DNA from: Actinoplanes solisilvae
Lineage (GTDB): Bacteria > Actinomycetota > Actinomycetes > Mycobacteriales > Micromonosporaceae
Reading direction: 5' to 3'
Assembly (NCBI RefSeq): GCF_003999975.1
Contig: NZ_RJAC01000009.1
Span: 62,001-126,000 of the forward strand
Length of the DNA: 64,000 bases
The notes under the pieces were generated by a model. It was given only the letters and a program-made list of their open reading frames with translations, was not told where the DNA came from and ran no database searches. Below are positions 41,565 through 52,235 of the stretch, in pieces. The translations under genes and the position numbers were made by a program. Each line of letters opens with the position of its first letter. The stretch's first letter is position 1.

Positions 41565-42503
41565 GTGTCGCTGTTCTGGCGGATCTTCTCGCTGAACGCG
41601 GCGGTTCTGACCGTCGCGGCCCTCGTGCTGCTCTTCGCCCCGGTGACCGTGTCGACGACCGCGCGGCTGGCCGAAGCGCTGATCATCCTGGCCGGCACCG
41701 CGGTCACGCTGATCGCCAACGCCGTCATGCTGCGGGTCGGCCTGGCCCCGCTCCAGCGGCTCACCCGGGTGATGACCACGGTCGACCTCCTCAAGCCCGG
41801 CACCCGGCTGGCACCCCGCGGCCAGGGTGAGATCGCCGCCCTGATCAGCGCGTTCAACGCCATGCTGGACCGCCTCGAGGCCGAGCGGGCCGGCAGCGCG
41901 GGCCGGGCCCTGTCGGCGCAGGAGGCCGAACGGCACCGGATCGCACAGGAGCTGCACGATGAGATCGGCCAGACCCTGACCGCCGTCCTGCTCGACCTCA
42001 AACGGGTCGCCCAGGCCGCCCCCGAGCCGTTGCGTGACCAGCTCCTTCAGGTGCAGGAGAGCACGCGCAACAGCCTCGACGAGATCCGCCGCATCGCCCG
42101 TCGCCTGCGCCCCGGCGTACTCGAGGAACTCGGTCTGGCCAGTGCCCTGCGCGCGCTGGCCGGCGAGTTCACCACGGCCGGTCTCGCGGTGCGCCGCCAG
42201 GTCGGATCCGACCTGCCCGTATTGCGCAAGGAGGTCGAGCTCGTGGTCTACCGGGTCGCCCAGGAGAGCCTGACCAACGCGGCCCGCCACTCGGCCGCCC
42301 AGCACGTCGACCTGGTGCTGGCGAGCAAGGACGGCGGCGTCCAACTGTGCGTCCGCGACGACGGCCGGGGCCTTCGGGGTGCACCCGAGGGCGCCGGCAT
42401 CCGTGGCATGCGGGAACGGGCCCTGCTGATCGGCGCCGGGCTGACCGTCGAATCGGGGACGACCGGGGGCACGGCCGTGCAGTTGCAGGTGCCCACCGCA
42501 TGA
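41565..42503 (+). CDS. NarX/LiaS-type sensor histidine kinase
   Basis: 312 residues. Two N-terminal membrane helices (NAAVLTVAALVLLFAPVTV and LAEALIILAGTAVTLIANAV) with almost no loop between them, then a HAMP linker (LAPLQRLTRVMTTVDLLKPG). HisKA_3 phosphoacceptor His is in RHRIAQELHDEIGQ. The HATPase_c domain has the N box in YRVAQESLTNAARHSAAQH and G box in VRDDGRGLRG. With so little outside sequence it probably senses a membrane or ionic state. GTG 41565 follows AAGGGTGA. It heads an operon with a response regulator and the Mrp antiporter, so it likely controls ion or pH homeostasis. Confidence 0.93.
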   Translation: MSLFWRIFSLNAAVLTVAALVLLFAPVTVSTTARLAEALIILAGTAVTLIANAVMLRVGLAPLQRLTRVMTTVDLLKPGTRLAPRGQGEIAALISAFNAMLDRLEAERAGSAGRALSAQEAERHRIAQELHDEIGQTLTAVLLDLKRVAQAAPEPLRDQLLQVQESTRNSLDEIRRIARRLRPGVLEELGLASALRALAGEFTTAGLAVRRQVGSDLPVLRKEVELVVYRVAQESLTNAARHSAAQHVDLVLASKDGGVQLCVRDDGRGLRGAPEGAGIRGMRERALLIGAGLTVESGTTGGTAVQLQVPTA

Positions 42504-42553
42504 CCGACCGCACCGGGGTCAGCGAAGCGTCCGAAGGGCCGGGAGGGCATGCC

Positions 42554-43210
42554 ATGACGCTCGGCAAGACGCGCATCCTTCTCGCCGACGACCATGCCCT
42601 CGTACGCCGTGGGGTCCGCCTGATTCTCGACAGCGAACCCGATCTCGAGGTCATCGGCGAGGCGGCCGACGGCGCGGAAGCACTGAGCCTGGCCGCGGCC
42701 GACCCGCCTGACCTGGCCGTACTCGATATCGCTATGCCCCGGATGACCGGCCTGCAGGCGGCCCGTGAGCTCAGCCGCAGCCAGCCGAACCTGCGCATCC
42801 TCATCCTGACCATGTACGACAACGAGCAGTTCTTCTTCGAGGCGTTGCGCGTCGGTGCGGCCGGTTACGTGCTGAAGTCCGCCGCCGACCGCGACCTTGT
42901 CGAGGCCTGCCACGCCGCCATGCGCGACGAGCCGTTCCTCTACCCCGGCGCGGAGACCGCCCTGATCCGCGAATACCTGGAGCGGGCCCGCACGGGCGCC
43001 GACATCCCCGACCGGGCCGTCACCGAACGTGAGGAGGAGATCCTGAAGCTGGTCGCCGAGGGCCACTCGACCCGCGAGATCGCCGAACTGCTCTACATCA
43101 GCGTCAAGACCGTCGAGCGGCACCGCTCCAACATCCTGGCCAAGCTGGGCCTCAAGGACCGGCAGGAACTGACCCGGTACGCCATCCGCGCCGGACTGAT
43201 CGAGCCGTGA
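42554..43210 (+). CDS. NarL-family response regulator
   Basis: 218 residues. The receiver has LLADDHALVRRGVRLIL with its acidic pair, phosphoacceptor Asp in LAVLDIAMPRMTG, and Lys in GYVLKSAAD. The LuxR DNA-binding domain is VTEREEEILKLVAEGHSTRE with SVKTVERHRSNILAKLGLKD. I chose ATG 42554 because GGGAGGG lies six bases upstream; ATG 42500 overlaps the kinase stop (ATGA) and would add 18 residues without homology. Its stop overlaps the mrpA start. It should be phosphorylated by the kinase before it and probably activates the whole operon. Confidence 0.94.
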   Translation: MTLGKTRILLADDHALVRRGVRLILDSEPDLEVIGEAADGAEALSLAAADPPDLAVLDIAMPRMTGLQAARELSRSQPNLRILILTMYDNEQFFFEALRVGAAGYVLKSAADRDLVEACHAAMRDEPFLYPGAETALIREYLERARTGADIPDRAVTEREEEILKLVAEGHSTREIAELLYISVKTVERHRSNILAKLGLKDRQELTRYAIRAGLIEP

Positions 43211-46005
43211 TGCTGCTCGCGATCCTGGTCCTGCACGCCGCCGCCGCTCTTCTGGCCCCGGCGCTGGTCCGCCGGATCGGCAACAACGCTCTCTACGTTC
43301 TCGCGCTCGTCCCCGCGGCCACCTTCACCTGGGCCCTCGTCCGCAGGCCCCCGGTGGCCGAGACGTACCCCTGGGTTCCGCACCTCGGCATGGATCTCGC
43401 ACTGCGCCTGGGCACGCTCTCGTGGCTCATGCTGCTCATCGTCAGCGGCATCGGCGCGGTCGTGCTGGCCTACTGCGCCCGCTACTTCCCCGACGGCGAC
43501 CCGAGCCTGGGCCGGTTCGCGGGTGTCTTCCTCGGGTTCGCGGCGGCCATGACCGGCCTGGTGATCGCCGACGACCTCCTTCTCCTGTACGTGTTCTGGG
43601 AGCTCACGACCGTCTTCTCGTACCTGCTCATCGGTCACCGGGGCGAGCACGCGGCCGGCCGCCGAGCAGCGATGCAGGCCCTGGTCGTGACGACCGCGGG
43701 CGGCCTGGCCATGCTCGTCGGCTTCGTCATGCTCGGGCACGGCGCCGGCACGTACCGCTGGTCCGACATCGTGGCCGGCCCGCTCCCGGCGGGCAGCGCG
43801 ACCGCCGCCGTGCTGATCCTGGCCGGCGCGCTGTCCAAGTCGGCGATCTTCCCGTTCAGCTTCTGGCTGCCCGCCGCGATGGCCGCGCCCACCCCCGCCT
43901 CGGCCTATCTGCACGCCGCGTCGATGGTGAAGGCCGGTGTCTTCCTGCTCGGCCTGCTCGGCCCGCTGCTGGCCCTGACCGAGCCGTGGCGTCCCGTCGC
44001 GCTCGTCGCCGGCGCCGTGACATTGCTGCTCGGCGGTTGGACCGCGATGCGCCAGCACGACCTGAAACTGCTTCTGGCGTACGGCACCGTCAGCCAACTG
44101 GGCCTGCTGACGATCGCTCTCGGCGCCGCCGGGCGGGCGGCCGCGCTCGCCGGTGCCGCCCTGCTGCTCGCGCACGCCCTGTTCAAGGCCGCGCTCTTCC
44201 TCGTGGTCGGCGTCGTCGACCGCCTGACCGGCACCCGTGACCTGCGCGAGCTGAGCGGCCTCGGTCGCCGGATGCCCGTGCTCGCCGCCGTCGCCGCGCT
44301 GGCCGTGGCCTCGATGGTGGGCGTGCCGCCGCTGGCCGGGTTCGTCGGCAAGGAGACGCTGTTCGCCGCGTTCGAGCACGACCCGCTGGTGCTGTCGGCC
44401 CTGGCCGCCGGTTCCGCGCTGACCGTCGCGTACGGCCTGAGGTTCCTCTGGGGTGCCTTCGCGCGCAAGCCCGGCGTGCAGGCACAGTCCCCGCCCCGGG
44501 CCGGGTTCGCCTTCCTCGCTCCCGCCGCGCTGCTGGCGCTCACGGGTCTCGCGGCCGGGATCGGCGCGTCGTGGCTCGACGGCGTCCTCACCCCGTACGC
44601 CGATCTGTTCCCCGGCCCCACCGGCGATCACCTCGCGCTGTGGCACGGCTTCAACCTGCCGCTGCTGCTGTCCGGGGTCGTCCTGGCCGTCGGCGGCGCT
44701 CTCTTCGCCCTGAAACGGTGGCCCGCCCGCCGCCTGCCCGCCGCCGAGGCGGTCTATCAGCGGTTGATGGCCGCGCTCGATCGGGCCGCCGTCGAGGTCA
44801 CCGGGGCCACCCAGCGGGGTTCGCTGCCGTTCTCGCTCGGCGTGATCCTGCTGGTCCTGGTGCTGCTGGGGGCGAGCACCCTGCTGCTCACCGGTCCGTG
44901 GGAGACCGGCGTACGCCTTTGGGACACCCCTCTGCAGCTCGTGGCGGGGGTCGTCGTGGCCGCCGCCGCGCTGATCGCCGCCCGTTCGCGCCGCCGCCTG
45001 ACCGCGATGATCCTCGTCGGCGTCTGCGGGTACGGCGTGGCGGTCCTGTTCGTCCTGCACGGCGCGCCCGATCTCGCGCTCACCCAGTTCCTGGTCGAGA
45101 CGGTCACGATCGTCATGTTCGTGCTGGTGCTGCGCCGTCTGCCGGTGCGGTTCTCGGCGCGGCCGTTGCTGGCCAGCCGGGTGATCCGCTCGACCCTGGC
45201 CGTGGCGACCGGGCTCGTCGCGGCGGGCATGGCCTACGTGGCGGTCGGCGGCCGCATCGCCGTGCCCATCTCGGGCGACTTCGCCGAGCCGGCCGTGTCG
45301 TACGGCGGTGGACACAACATCGTGAACGTGGCGCTGGTCGACATCCGCGCCTGGGACACCATGGGTGAGATCTCGGTGCTGGTCGTGGCCGCGACCGGCG
45401 TGGCCAGCCTGATCTTCCGGCGCACCGGTGCGTTGCAGCGCCGCCGCGCCGAGCGGGGCACCACGCAGGTGCAGCCCGAGCCGGGCCCGTGGCTGCGCGC
45501 GGGCGACAACCCGGAGGCCGGCCGCCAGTCGATCATCCTGCAGGTGGTGGCCCGGCTGCTGTTCCACACGATCGTGCTGTTCTCGGTCTACCTTCTCTTC
45601 TCGGGCCACAACGCGCCGGGTGGCGGCTTCGCCGGGGGTCTGGTCGCCGGGCTGGCGCTGACCACGCGCTATCTGGCCGGCGGTCGCCGCGAGCTGAACG
45701 CGGCCGCACCCGTCGACGCCGGTCTCGTGCTCGGGGCGGGCCTGCTGACCGCGGTCGGCACCGGCGCGGCGGCCCTGCTGGCGGGCGGCCAGGTCTTGCA
45801 GAGCGCGCTGCTCGACGTCCACCTGCCCGTGCTCGGGCACATCCACTTCGCCACGTCCGTCTTCTTCGACATCGGCGTCTACCTGATCGTGGTCGCGCTG
45901 GTCCTGGAGATCCTGCGCAGCCTCGGGGCCGAGCTCGACCGCCAGCACGACGTCGCCGCACGCGAGGCGAAACGGGCGATCGAACGACAGAAGGAGCCGG
46001 TCTGA
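43207..46005 (+). CDS. mrpA: Mrp Na+/H+ antiporter subunit A (fused with B-like domain)
   Basis: 932 residues with about 20 membrane helices. The N-terminal two thirds are the NuoL/MrpA proton channel: the Glu of LYVFWELTTVFSYLLIG, Lys of SKSAIFPFSFWLP, and YLHAASMVKAGVFLLGLL are typical. The C-terminal part (about 780-900) is an MnhB-like domain (YLLFSGHNAPGGGFAGGLVA), and no separate mrpB gene exists, so A and B are fused as usual in actinobacteria. The complex exports Na+ in exchange for protons. GTG 43207 overlaps the response-regulator stop (GTGA). Confidence 0.96.
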   Translation: MMLLAILVLHAAAALLAPALVRRIGNNALYVLALVPAATFTWALVRRPPVAETYPWVPHLGMDLALRLGTLSWLMLLIVSGIGAVVLAYCARYFPDGDPSLGRFAGVFLGFAAAMTGLVIADDLLLLYVFWELTTVFSYLLIGHRGEHAAGRRAAMQALVVTTAGGLAMLVGFVMLGHGAGTYRWSDIVAGPLPAGSATAAVLILAGALSKSAIFPFSFWLPAAMAAPTPASAYLHAASMVKAGVFLLGLLGPLLALTEPWRPVALVAGAVTLLLGGWTAMRQHDLKLLLAYGTVSQLGLLTIALGAAGRAAALAGAALLLAHALFKAALFLVVGVVDRLTGTRDLRELSGLGRRMPVLAAVAALAVASMVGVPPLAGFVGKETLFAAFEHDPLVLSALAAGSALTVAYGLRFLWGAFARKPGVQAQSPPRAGFAFLAPAALLALTGLAAGIGASWLDGVLTPYADLFPGPTGDHLALWHGFNLPLLLSGVVLAVGGALFALKRWPARRLPAAEAVYQRLMAALDRAAVEVTGATQRGSLPFSLGVILLVLVLLGASTLLLTGPWETGVRLWDTPLQLVAGVVVAAAALIAARSRRRLTAMILVGVCGYGVAVLFVLHGAPDLALTQFLVETVTIVMFVLVLRRLPVRFSARPLLASRVIRSTLAVATGLVAAGMAYVAVGGRIAVPISGDFAEPAVSYGGGHNIVNVALVDIRAWDTMGEISVLVVAATGVASLIFRRTGALQRRRAERGTTQVQPEPGPWLRAGDNPEAGRQSIILQVVARLLFHTIVLFSVYLLFSGHNAPGGGFAGGLVAGLALTTRYLAGGRRELNAAAPVDAGLVLGAGLLTAVGTGAAALLAGGQVLQSALLDVHLPVLGHIHFATSVFFDIGVYLIVVALVLEILRSLGAELDRQHDVAAREAKRAIERQKEPV

Positions 46006-46399
46006 TGACTCCGAATCTCGTCTACGTCGTGGTGATCGGCGTGCTGTTCGCGGCGGGCGTCTCGATGGTGCTGGAGCGCAGCCTCACCCGCGTACTCATG
46101 GGAATGATCCTTCTCGGGAACGGTGTGAACCTGTTGATCCTGCTGGGCGGCAAGGCCGGATCGCCGCCGATCGTCGGCTCGTCGCCCCAGGAGGAGATGG
46201 CCGATCCGCTGCCCCAGATCATGATCCTGACCGCGATCGTGATCACGCTGGGCATGACCGCGTTCCTGCTGGCCCTCGCCTATCGAAGCTGGGCGCTGTC
46301 CGGCCACGACGAGGTGCAGGACGACGTCGAGGACCGCCGCATCATGCAGCTCGCCGAACGCGACGAGGGTTCCGGCATCGACGACACCGAGGATGCCCG

Positions 46400-46403
<4 letters not shown>
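46005..46403 (+). CDS. mrpC: Mrp antiporter subunit C
   Basis: 132 residues, NuoK-like, with three membrane helices (VYVVVIGVLFAAGVSMVL, VLMGMILLGNGVNLLILLGG, and MILTAIVITLGMTAFLLALA). The conserved ADPLPQIMILTAIVI segment is present. A charged tail of about 30 residues follows. ATG 46005 shares one base with the mrpA stop (TGATG), and its stop overlaps mrpD. Confidence 0.95.
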
Positions 46404-47895
<1,492 letters not shown>

Positions 47896-47899
<4 letters not shown>

Positions 47900-48435
47900 C
47901 CCGCGGACGGTGGCGCGACCGCTGCGTGGCCGCGCTCGGGCTGACCCTGATCTGGGTGCTGTTGTGGGGTTCGTTCACGCCCCTGACGTTCATCGGCGGC
48001 CTGCTGGTGGCGGTCGTGGTGCTGATCGTCTTCCCGTTGCCGCCGGTCACCTACGCCGGGCGCATCCACCCGGTGGGGCTGCTGCGGTTCGGTTTGAGAT
48101 TTGTGTACGACCTGGTGATCGCCAGCGCCCAGGTCGTCGTGCTGGCGTTCCGGTTCGGGCACACGCCGGGCAGCGCGATCGTCGCCGTCTCGCTGCGCGC
48201 GCCGTCCGACCTCGGTCTGACGTTGACGGCCGAGGCGCTGTCGCTGGTTCCCGGCAGCCTGATCGTCGACGCCGACCGCGAACGCGGAGTCCTCTACGTG
48301 CACGTGCTCGGTGTCTCGTCCGCTCTTGAGGCCGATCGTTTCCGCGGCGACGTGCTCGACCTGGAACGCCGCATCATCCAGGCCTTCGGCTCCGCCGCCG
48401 AGCGCCGCGTCATCTCCTCGGGGGCTCCGTCATGA
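47896..48435 (+). CDS. mrpE: Mrp antiporter subunit E
   Basis: 179 residues. Two or three membrane helices near the N-terminus (LTLIWVLLWGSFTPLTFIGG, LLVAVVVLIVFPLP), then the soluble MnhE signature AIVAVSLRAPSDLGLTLTA and LVPGSLIVDADRERGVLYVH. The start overlaps mrpD and the stop overlaps mrpF by four bases each. Confidence 0.95.
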
Positions 48436-48704
48436 CCGTCGTCGCCGTCGTCGTCACCACCCTGCTCGCCGCGGGCGCTGTCCTGGCCCTGGTGCGGGTC
48501 GTGCGCGGCCCGTCGATCCTCGACCGCATGGTCGCCACGGATGTGCTGCTCGCCGTCATCGTCATGGCGATCGCGGCCGAGGCGGCGTTCTCCCGCGACT
48601 CGACCGGCCTGCCCGTGCTCGCGGTGCTGTCCATCCTCGGCTTCACGGGTGCGGTCAGCGTGGCCCGCTTCGCGATCCGCCGCCGTACGGAGGAGACGTC
48701 ATGA
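48432..48704 (+). CDS. mrpF: Mrp antiporter subunit F
   Basis: 90 residues with three membrane helices; ALVRVVRGPSILDRMVATDV is the family signature, followed by AFSRDSTGLPVLAVLSILGF. Start and stop overlap mrpE and mrpG (ATGA). Confidence 0.95.
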   Translation: MTVVAVVVTTLLAAGAVLALVRVVRGPSILDRMVATDVLLAVIVMAIAAEAAFSRDSTGLPVLAVLSILGFTGAVSVARFAIRRRTEETS

Positions 48705-49051
48705 ACACCGTGCTCGACTGGATCGCGTACGCCTGCCTGGTGATCGGCGCCCTGCTGAGCCTGTCGGCCGGCGTGGCCCTGATGCGCTTCCCCGACCTGC
48801 TCTCCCGCATGCACGCCGCCACCAAACCGCAGGTGCTGGGCCTGCTGCTGGTGCTGCTGGGCTGCGCCCTGCGGCTGCGCGACGCGGTCGACGTGACGAC
48901 GCTGCTGCTGGTCGCGGTCTTCCAGATGGCCACCGCGCCCGTGGCGGCCCACATGATCGGCCGCGCTGCTTACCGAGCCGGCCAGGCCCGCGCCGACCTG
49001 CTCGTCGTCGACGACCTGGCCGACGTAGCCGACCCGGCCAACCGCCGCTGA
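48701..49051 (+). CDS. mrpG: Mrp antiporter subunit G
   Basis: 116 residues with three membrane helices; GVALMRFPDLLSRMHAATKP is the MnhG/PhaG signature, and VTTLLLVAVFQMATAPVAAH the last helix. A short acidic tail follows. It ends the antiporter genes; the BON-domain gene starts six bases later. Confidence 0.95.
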   Translation: MNTVLDWIAYACLVIGALLSLSAGVALMRFPDLLSRMHAATKPQVLGLLLVLLGCALRLRDAVDVTTLLLVAVFQMATAPVAAHMIGRAAYRAGQARADLLVVDDLADVADPANRR

Positions 49052-49056
49052 TCGCC

Positions 49057-49557
49057 GTGGAGCCGCCCATCCCGCCGCCGCCGGACCGTTGGCCTTCGCC
49101 CGGCCCGTCCCCGGACCCGTCACCCGACGGCCGGCTGGCCCGCCGGATAGCCGAGTCCCTGGCCGGCCACGACGCCTTCCGCCGCCAGCCCGTGGCCATC
49201 CAGGTGCAGAACCGCGTGGCCATCCTGACCGGCTCGGTCGAGAGCCCCGAGATCTACGACGCGCTGGCCCTCCACGTACGACAGACCCCCGGCGTCACCG
49301 ACCTGTGCGACGGCCTCCTGATCGCCGACGGCGAGGCCCGCCTGCGAGCCGCCCGCCAGTTCGGCGAACTGGCCGCCCACCTGGCCGTGGCCCCTCCCCA
49401 CCGCCCGATCCGCCGCCGCACCCGCGTCGGCGCCGTCCTGCTCGCCCTGCCGGTGACCGTCGTGCTGATCGAGATCGCAGGCTGGCTGGCCATCCTGTTC
49501 GCCATCGGCCTGCTCGCCCTCGCCGCCGACCTGCTGCTCCGCCGCCGGCGGCGATAA
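49057..49557 (+). CDS. BON-domain membrane protein at the end of the mrp operon
   Basis: 166 residues from GTG 49057. The N-terminus is Pro-rich (PPIPPPPDRWPSPGPSP). Residues about 30-100 are a BON domain (VAIQVQNRVAILTGSVESPE, ALHVRQTPGVTDLCDGLLIA), which usually binds membranes or phospholipids. The C-terminus is a hydrophobic hairpin (VGAVLLALPVTVVLIEIAGW, then AILFAIGLLALAADLLL) capped by an Arg run. Its position directly after mrpG suggests a stabilising or regulatory role for the antiporter. The longer frame upstream is an out-of-frame shadow of mrpG. Confidence 0.85.
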   Translation: MEPPIPPPPDRWPSPGPSPDPSPDGRLARRIAESLAGHDAFRRQPVAIQVQNRVAILTGSVESPEIYDALALHVRQTPGVTDLCDGLLIADGEARLRAARQFGELAAHLAVAPPHRPIRRRTRVGAVLLALPVTVVLIEIAGWLAILFAIGLLALAADLLLRRRRR

Positions 49558-49742
49558 CCGCACCTTCAGCGCTGATGTCCCGCGTCGTGGCCACGCTGCC
49601 GAGCGTCTCGGAGCCGATTGGCTGGACCTCGGAGAAGAACCGGTCAACGTTGCCGTCCTTCGAAGCGAGAGTTTGGTCGCTCGCGGATATCCGCAAAATC
49701 CGACAGACTACTGCCAGCCCTTGGGTGAGCGACGATTAGTCC

Positions 49743-50801
49743 GTGGAGTTCCGAGAACCAGAAAATGAGTATATTCCAGACGCGGACCTGGACGCGGGCG
49801 ATACGGATCAAGACTCCGGACATGTCGGCGATGGATACTTTCCCATCGACATCCTGCCTACACATCTTGCACCAGATATCGAGTCTGCTTCCACCGCTGT
49901 CCCGGCGAACGCCAACGATCTCGACGACCAACGATCGGCCGAACCCGGCTACGGGACAGCCCGGACCGATGATCCTCCTACCCCACCGGAGCATTGGGAG
50001 GACCCGACAACCCGGGAGATCTATAACGTGATCGAGACTCTCGACGTCAAGCTTCAGGGATCGGAACACGGACAGGTCGGCACGGCGCACGAGAGAAGCA
50101 CACCTGAAATGGAAGACTGGCAGATTGAGAAGCCACTGCCGAAGCTTCTTTTCATGCTTGCCGCCGTCGACGACAAGGTTCGAACGCTCTCTGACCCCCG
50201 GCTGACCGACGAGGAACACAGCGAGGCAGCTCGGGAAATAGTCGGCGCGCTGAGGACTGTCTCTCACGGCTTGCTCGCCTCACGCCCTGCCTTCCCAGAG
50301 ATAACCACACCGAGTTCCGAGACGGATGAGTTCTTGGCCGAGCTGGGTCTCCGGATTGACTGGCAGGTGCAGACCCGAGGTCTGTTCTGGCCACCGCCTC
50401 GCAAGGACGGCGCTTCGTCGGCCGCCTTGGATCTGCAGTTTCTGTACCGATGCGCTTCGAGGAGTGACCCGGTCAGCTCTGATCAGCTTCGACAAAAGAT
50501 CCAGAAACTCGAACAGCTCACCGGCAACCTGTTCGACAACTGGACAACATTGGATCGCCGAAGAATCACTGAGGCTCTGAAACAGAAAGACCCCGACTCG
50601 CCGACCTCAAGGATCGGTGCGGTGCTCAGCAGCTCGGCGCTTCTCATCTCGCTCATCCAGGGGCCTGGAGCACTGCACGACCTGCCGGGCGACATCGAGA
50701 ACCTCGGTGGAGACATCGGGTCGGTGGTCAGCGCCGTTATGGCCGGCCTCTCGTGGCTGCTGGACGCATTGATCTCACTAATCCTGCCGCTGGTGACATA
50801 G
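49743..50801 (+). CDS. Orphan protein with C-terminal membrane helix, probably acquired
   Basis: 352 residues from GTG 49743. Base composition is clearly lower in GC, with many A/T third positions, unlike all neighbours. The N-terminal 100 residues are acidic and probably disordered (EYIPDADLDAGDTDQDSGHV); the middle is helical with EKPLPKLLFMLAAVDDKVRT and LDLQFLYRCASRSDPVSSDQ; the last 25 residues are hydrophobic (MAGLSWLLDALISLILPLV) and likely membrane-inserted. There is no known domain. It lies beside a transposase remnant, so horizontal transfer is likely. The 185 bases before it contain no gene. Confidence 0.65.
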   Translation: MEFREPENEYIPDADLDAGDTDQDSGHVGDGYFPIDILPTHLAPDIESASTAVPANANDLDDQRSAEPGYGTARTDDPPTPPEHWEDPTTREIYNVIETLDVKLQGSEHGQVGTAHERSTPEMEDWQIEKPLPKLLFMLAAVDDKVRTLSDPRLTDEEHSEAAREIVGALRTVSHGLLASRPAFPEITTPSSETDEFLAELGLRIDWQVQTRGLFWPPPRKDGASSAALDLQFLYRCASRSDPVSSDQLRQKIQKLEQLTGNLFDNWTTLDRRRITEALKQKDPDSPTSRIGAVLSSSALLISLIQGPGALHDLPGDIENLGGDIGSVVSAVMAGLSWLLDALISLILPLVT

Positions 50802-50812
50802 CGGTGGGATTC

Positions 50813-51100
50813 TTACCCGCAACCGCTTGTTGAGCCGGGAGCCTGAGCGGCGATCACCCGCAGGCCCTCGTGCAGATAGGCGTACCCGGTAGAGCGGCTC
50901 ACCGTGTTGTCGGCGGCCAGCTGCCGGATCCGGGTGCCGTCGAGCAGCCAGCGCATCACCAGGACCGCCTGCCGGTAACAGCCCAGCCTACGCGTGCCCG
51001 CCTTGGTTGCCAGCCGCCGCCGCTCGGCGTGCTGCAGCACGGAAACGAACAACACGGTGGGCTCCGGCACAGGCAGAACAGCGCTGCATGGGGCACTCAT
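50813..51100 (-). pseudogene. Transposase remnant (IS5-like N-terminal part)
   Basis: 95 residues. LGCYRQAVLVMRWLLDGTRI followed by RQLAADNTVSRSTGYAYLHE and GLRVIAAQAP is the helix-turn-helix start of a DDE transposase common in actinobacteria. The catalytic DDE region is missing: the frame ends in STSGCG shortly after the DNA-binding part. I see no matching terminal inverted repeat pair. It is an inactive leftover. Confidence 0.75.
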
Positions 51101-51253
51101 AACGACAGAGAGCCCCTGGTGAAGTGAACTGTGAGAGGGACACACTTCCTACCGGGTTCTGCGCCCTCTCGTTGCACCACAGCGGGTCCGGGCGTATCCA
51201 CACCCGACAGGCGCCGGTCAACTCATAGCACGCGGGCCGTTACTCGGAAAGCC

Positions 51254-52213
51254 TCAATGGGGATAGGCACGCGGAATGCGGGTCGTGATCTCGTTGCGGA
51301 AGGTCTCGATGCGGGTGATGACCTGGCGGCGGCCGACCGTTTGTTCGATGCGGTCGAGGTAGAGGCAGCGGGCCGCGAGCTTGTCGAGGTCGACCGTGAA
51401 ATACATGGCCATGAGCGGGTTCACGAAGAGGGTGCTCCCGCTGGTGCGGCGGGTGAACTGCACGTTGCCGAATTCGCCGGCGACGGCCGCGGCGATCTGG
51501 CCGTTGACGCTGCTCGGGCGGTCGGGGGTGGCGGCCTGAGCATCGGCGACCGCGTCGCGATAAAGGAGCGCTTCACGGCTCGTACCGGGAATGGAAAGAG
51601 CGCCGAGATAGCCACCCTCGCGGTCGAGCGCGGCGAGGTTCTCCAGCACCTGCACGTGGTTGACGCCGTCGTTCGCGTCGATGCCGAAACCGAGGCAGGT
51701 CACCAGTTTCACCGGCACATCAAGACCGGCCACCGCGCCGACGCTGGTGAGGTCTTCCACGGGCGTGCCGATGCCGTTCTCGTCGCCGCGCAGCAGAATG
51801 TCGGTGCCGCCGTCGACGAGCACGATCGCGTCGAGATCCAAGCGGTCGATCAGGCATCGGTACGCCTCCCGCAACGTCTGCACGCCCAGCGGCGGAAAGG
51901 CGTACACGGTCGAAGGCAGGTCGTGGGCGGCCAGCCAGCGGGCGAGGGTGCGCTCGGGGAAATACCAGTCGGGGCTGGTCGAGTCGGGCGTCACCGCGAC
52001 GACGTTGTCGGCGATCCACGATTCCTGGCCGACGAGTTCGAGCTCGGAGAACGACAGGTTGGCCAGGTGCACGTCGAAACCGTTGTCCCAGAGGGAAAGC
52101 GCGAGCGGCAGACCGGCGTACACGTCGAAGCCGCCACCCGCCCCGGCGACCAGCACCCGGCGGGAATCGGCGAGGGCGGCGAACAGGGGCGGGATGTTCA
52201 GCGAGAACGGCAC
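51254..52213 (-). CDS. DUF1152-domain protein
   Basis: 319 residues of the DUF1152 family. The Gly-rich VLVAGAGGGFDVYAGLPLAL is the hallmark, with LDLDAIVLVDGGTDILLRGD and GTPVEDLTSVGAVAGLDV. The function is unknown; the first motif suggests nucleotide or sugar-nucleotide binding. I chose GTG 52213: TACATT at 52225-52220 ends six bases before it and there is no ribosome site, so the mRNA is predicted to be leaderless. The upstream open extension is a shadow of the LRR gene. A 40-residue C-terminal region (YLDRIEQTVGRRQVITRIET) closes the protein. Confidence 0.88.
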   Translation of the reverse strand: MPFSLNIPPLFAALADSRRVLVAGAGGGFDVYAGLPLALSLWDNGFDVHLANLSFSELELVGQESWIADNVVAVTPDSTSPDWYFPERTLARWLAAHDLPSTVYAFPPLGVQTLREAYRCLIDRLDLDAIVLVDGGTDILLRGDENGIGTPVEDLTSVGAVAGLDVPVKLVTCLGFGIDANDGVNHVQVLENLAALDREGGYLGALSIPGTSREALLYRDAVADAQAATPDRPSSVNGQIAAAVAGEFGNVQFTRRTSGSTLFVNPLMAMYFTVDLDKLAARCLYLDRIEQTVGRRQVITRIETFRNEITTRIPRAYPH

Positions 52214-52235
52214 CGCGCCAATGTAGGGTGCCTCA

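Noticed and set aside
42500..42553. Longer start for the Mrp-linked response regulator
   Set aside because: It overlaps the kinase stop but adds 18 residues with no homology, while ATG 42554 has a GGGAGGG ribosome site.
43093..45948. 951-codon open frame antisense to mrpA
   Set aside because: It mirrors the strong third-position bias of mrpA. The peptide is Gln/Gly/Asp/Arg-rich with no domain, and mrpA is certain.
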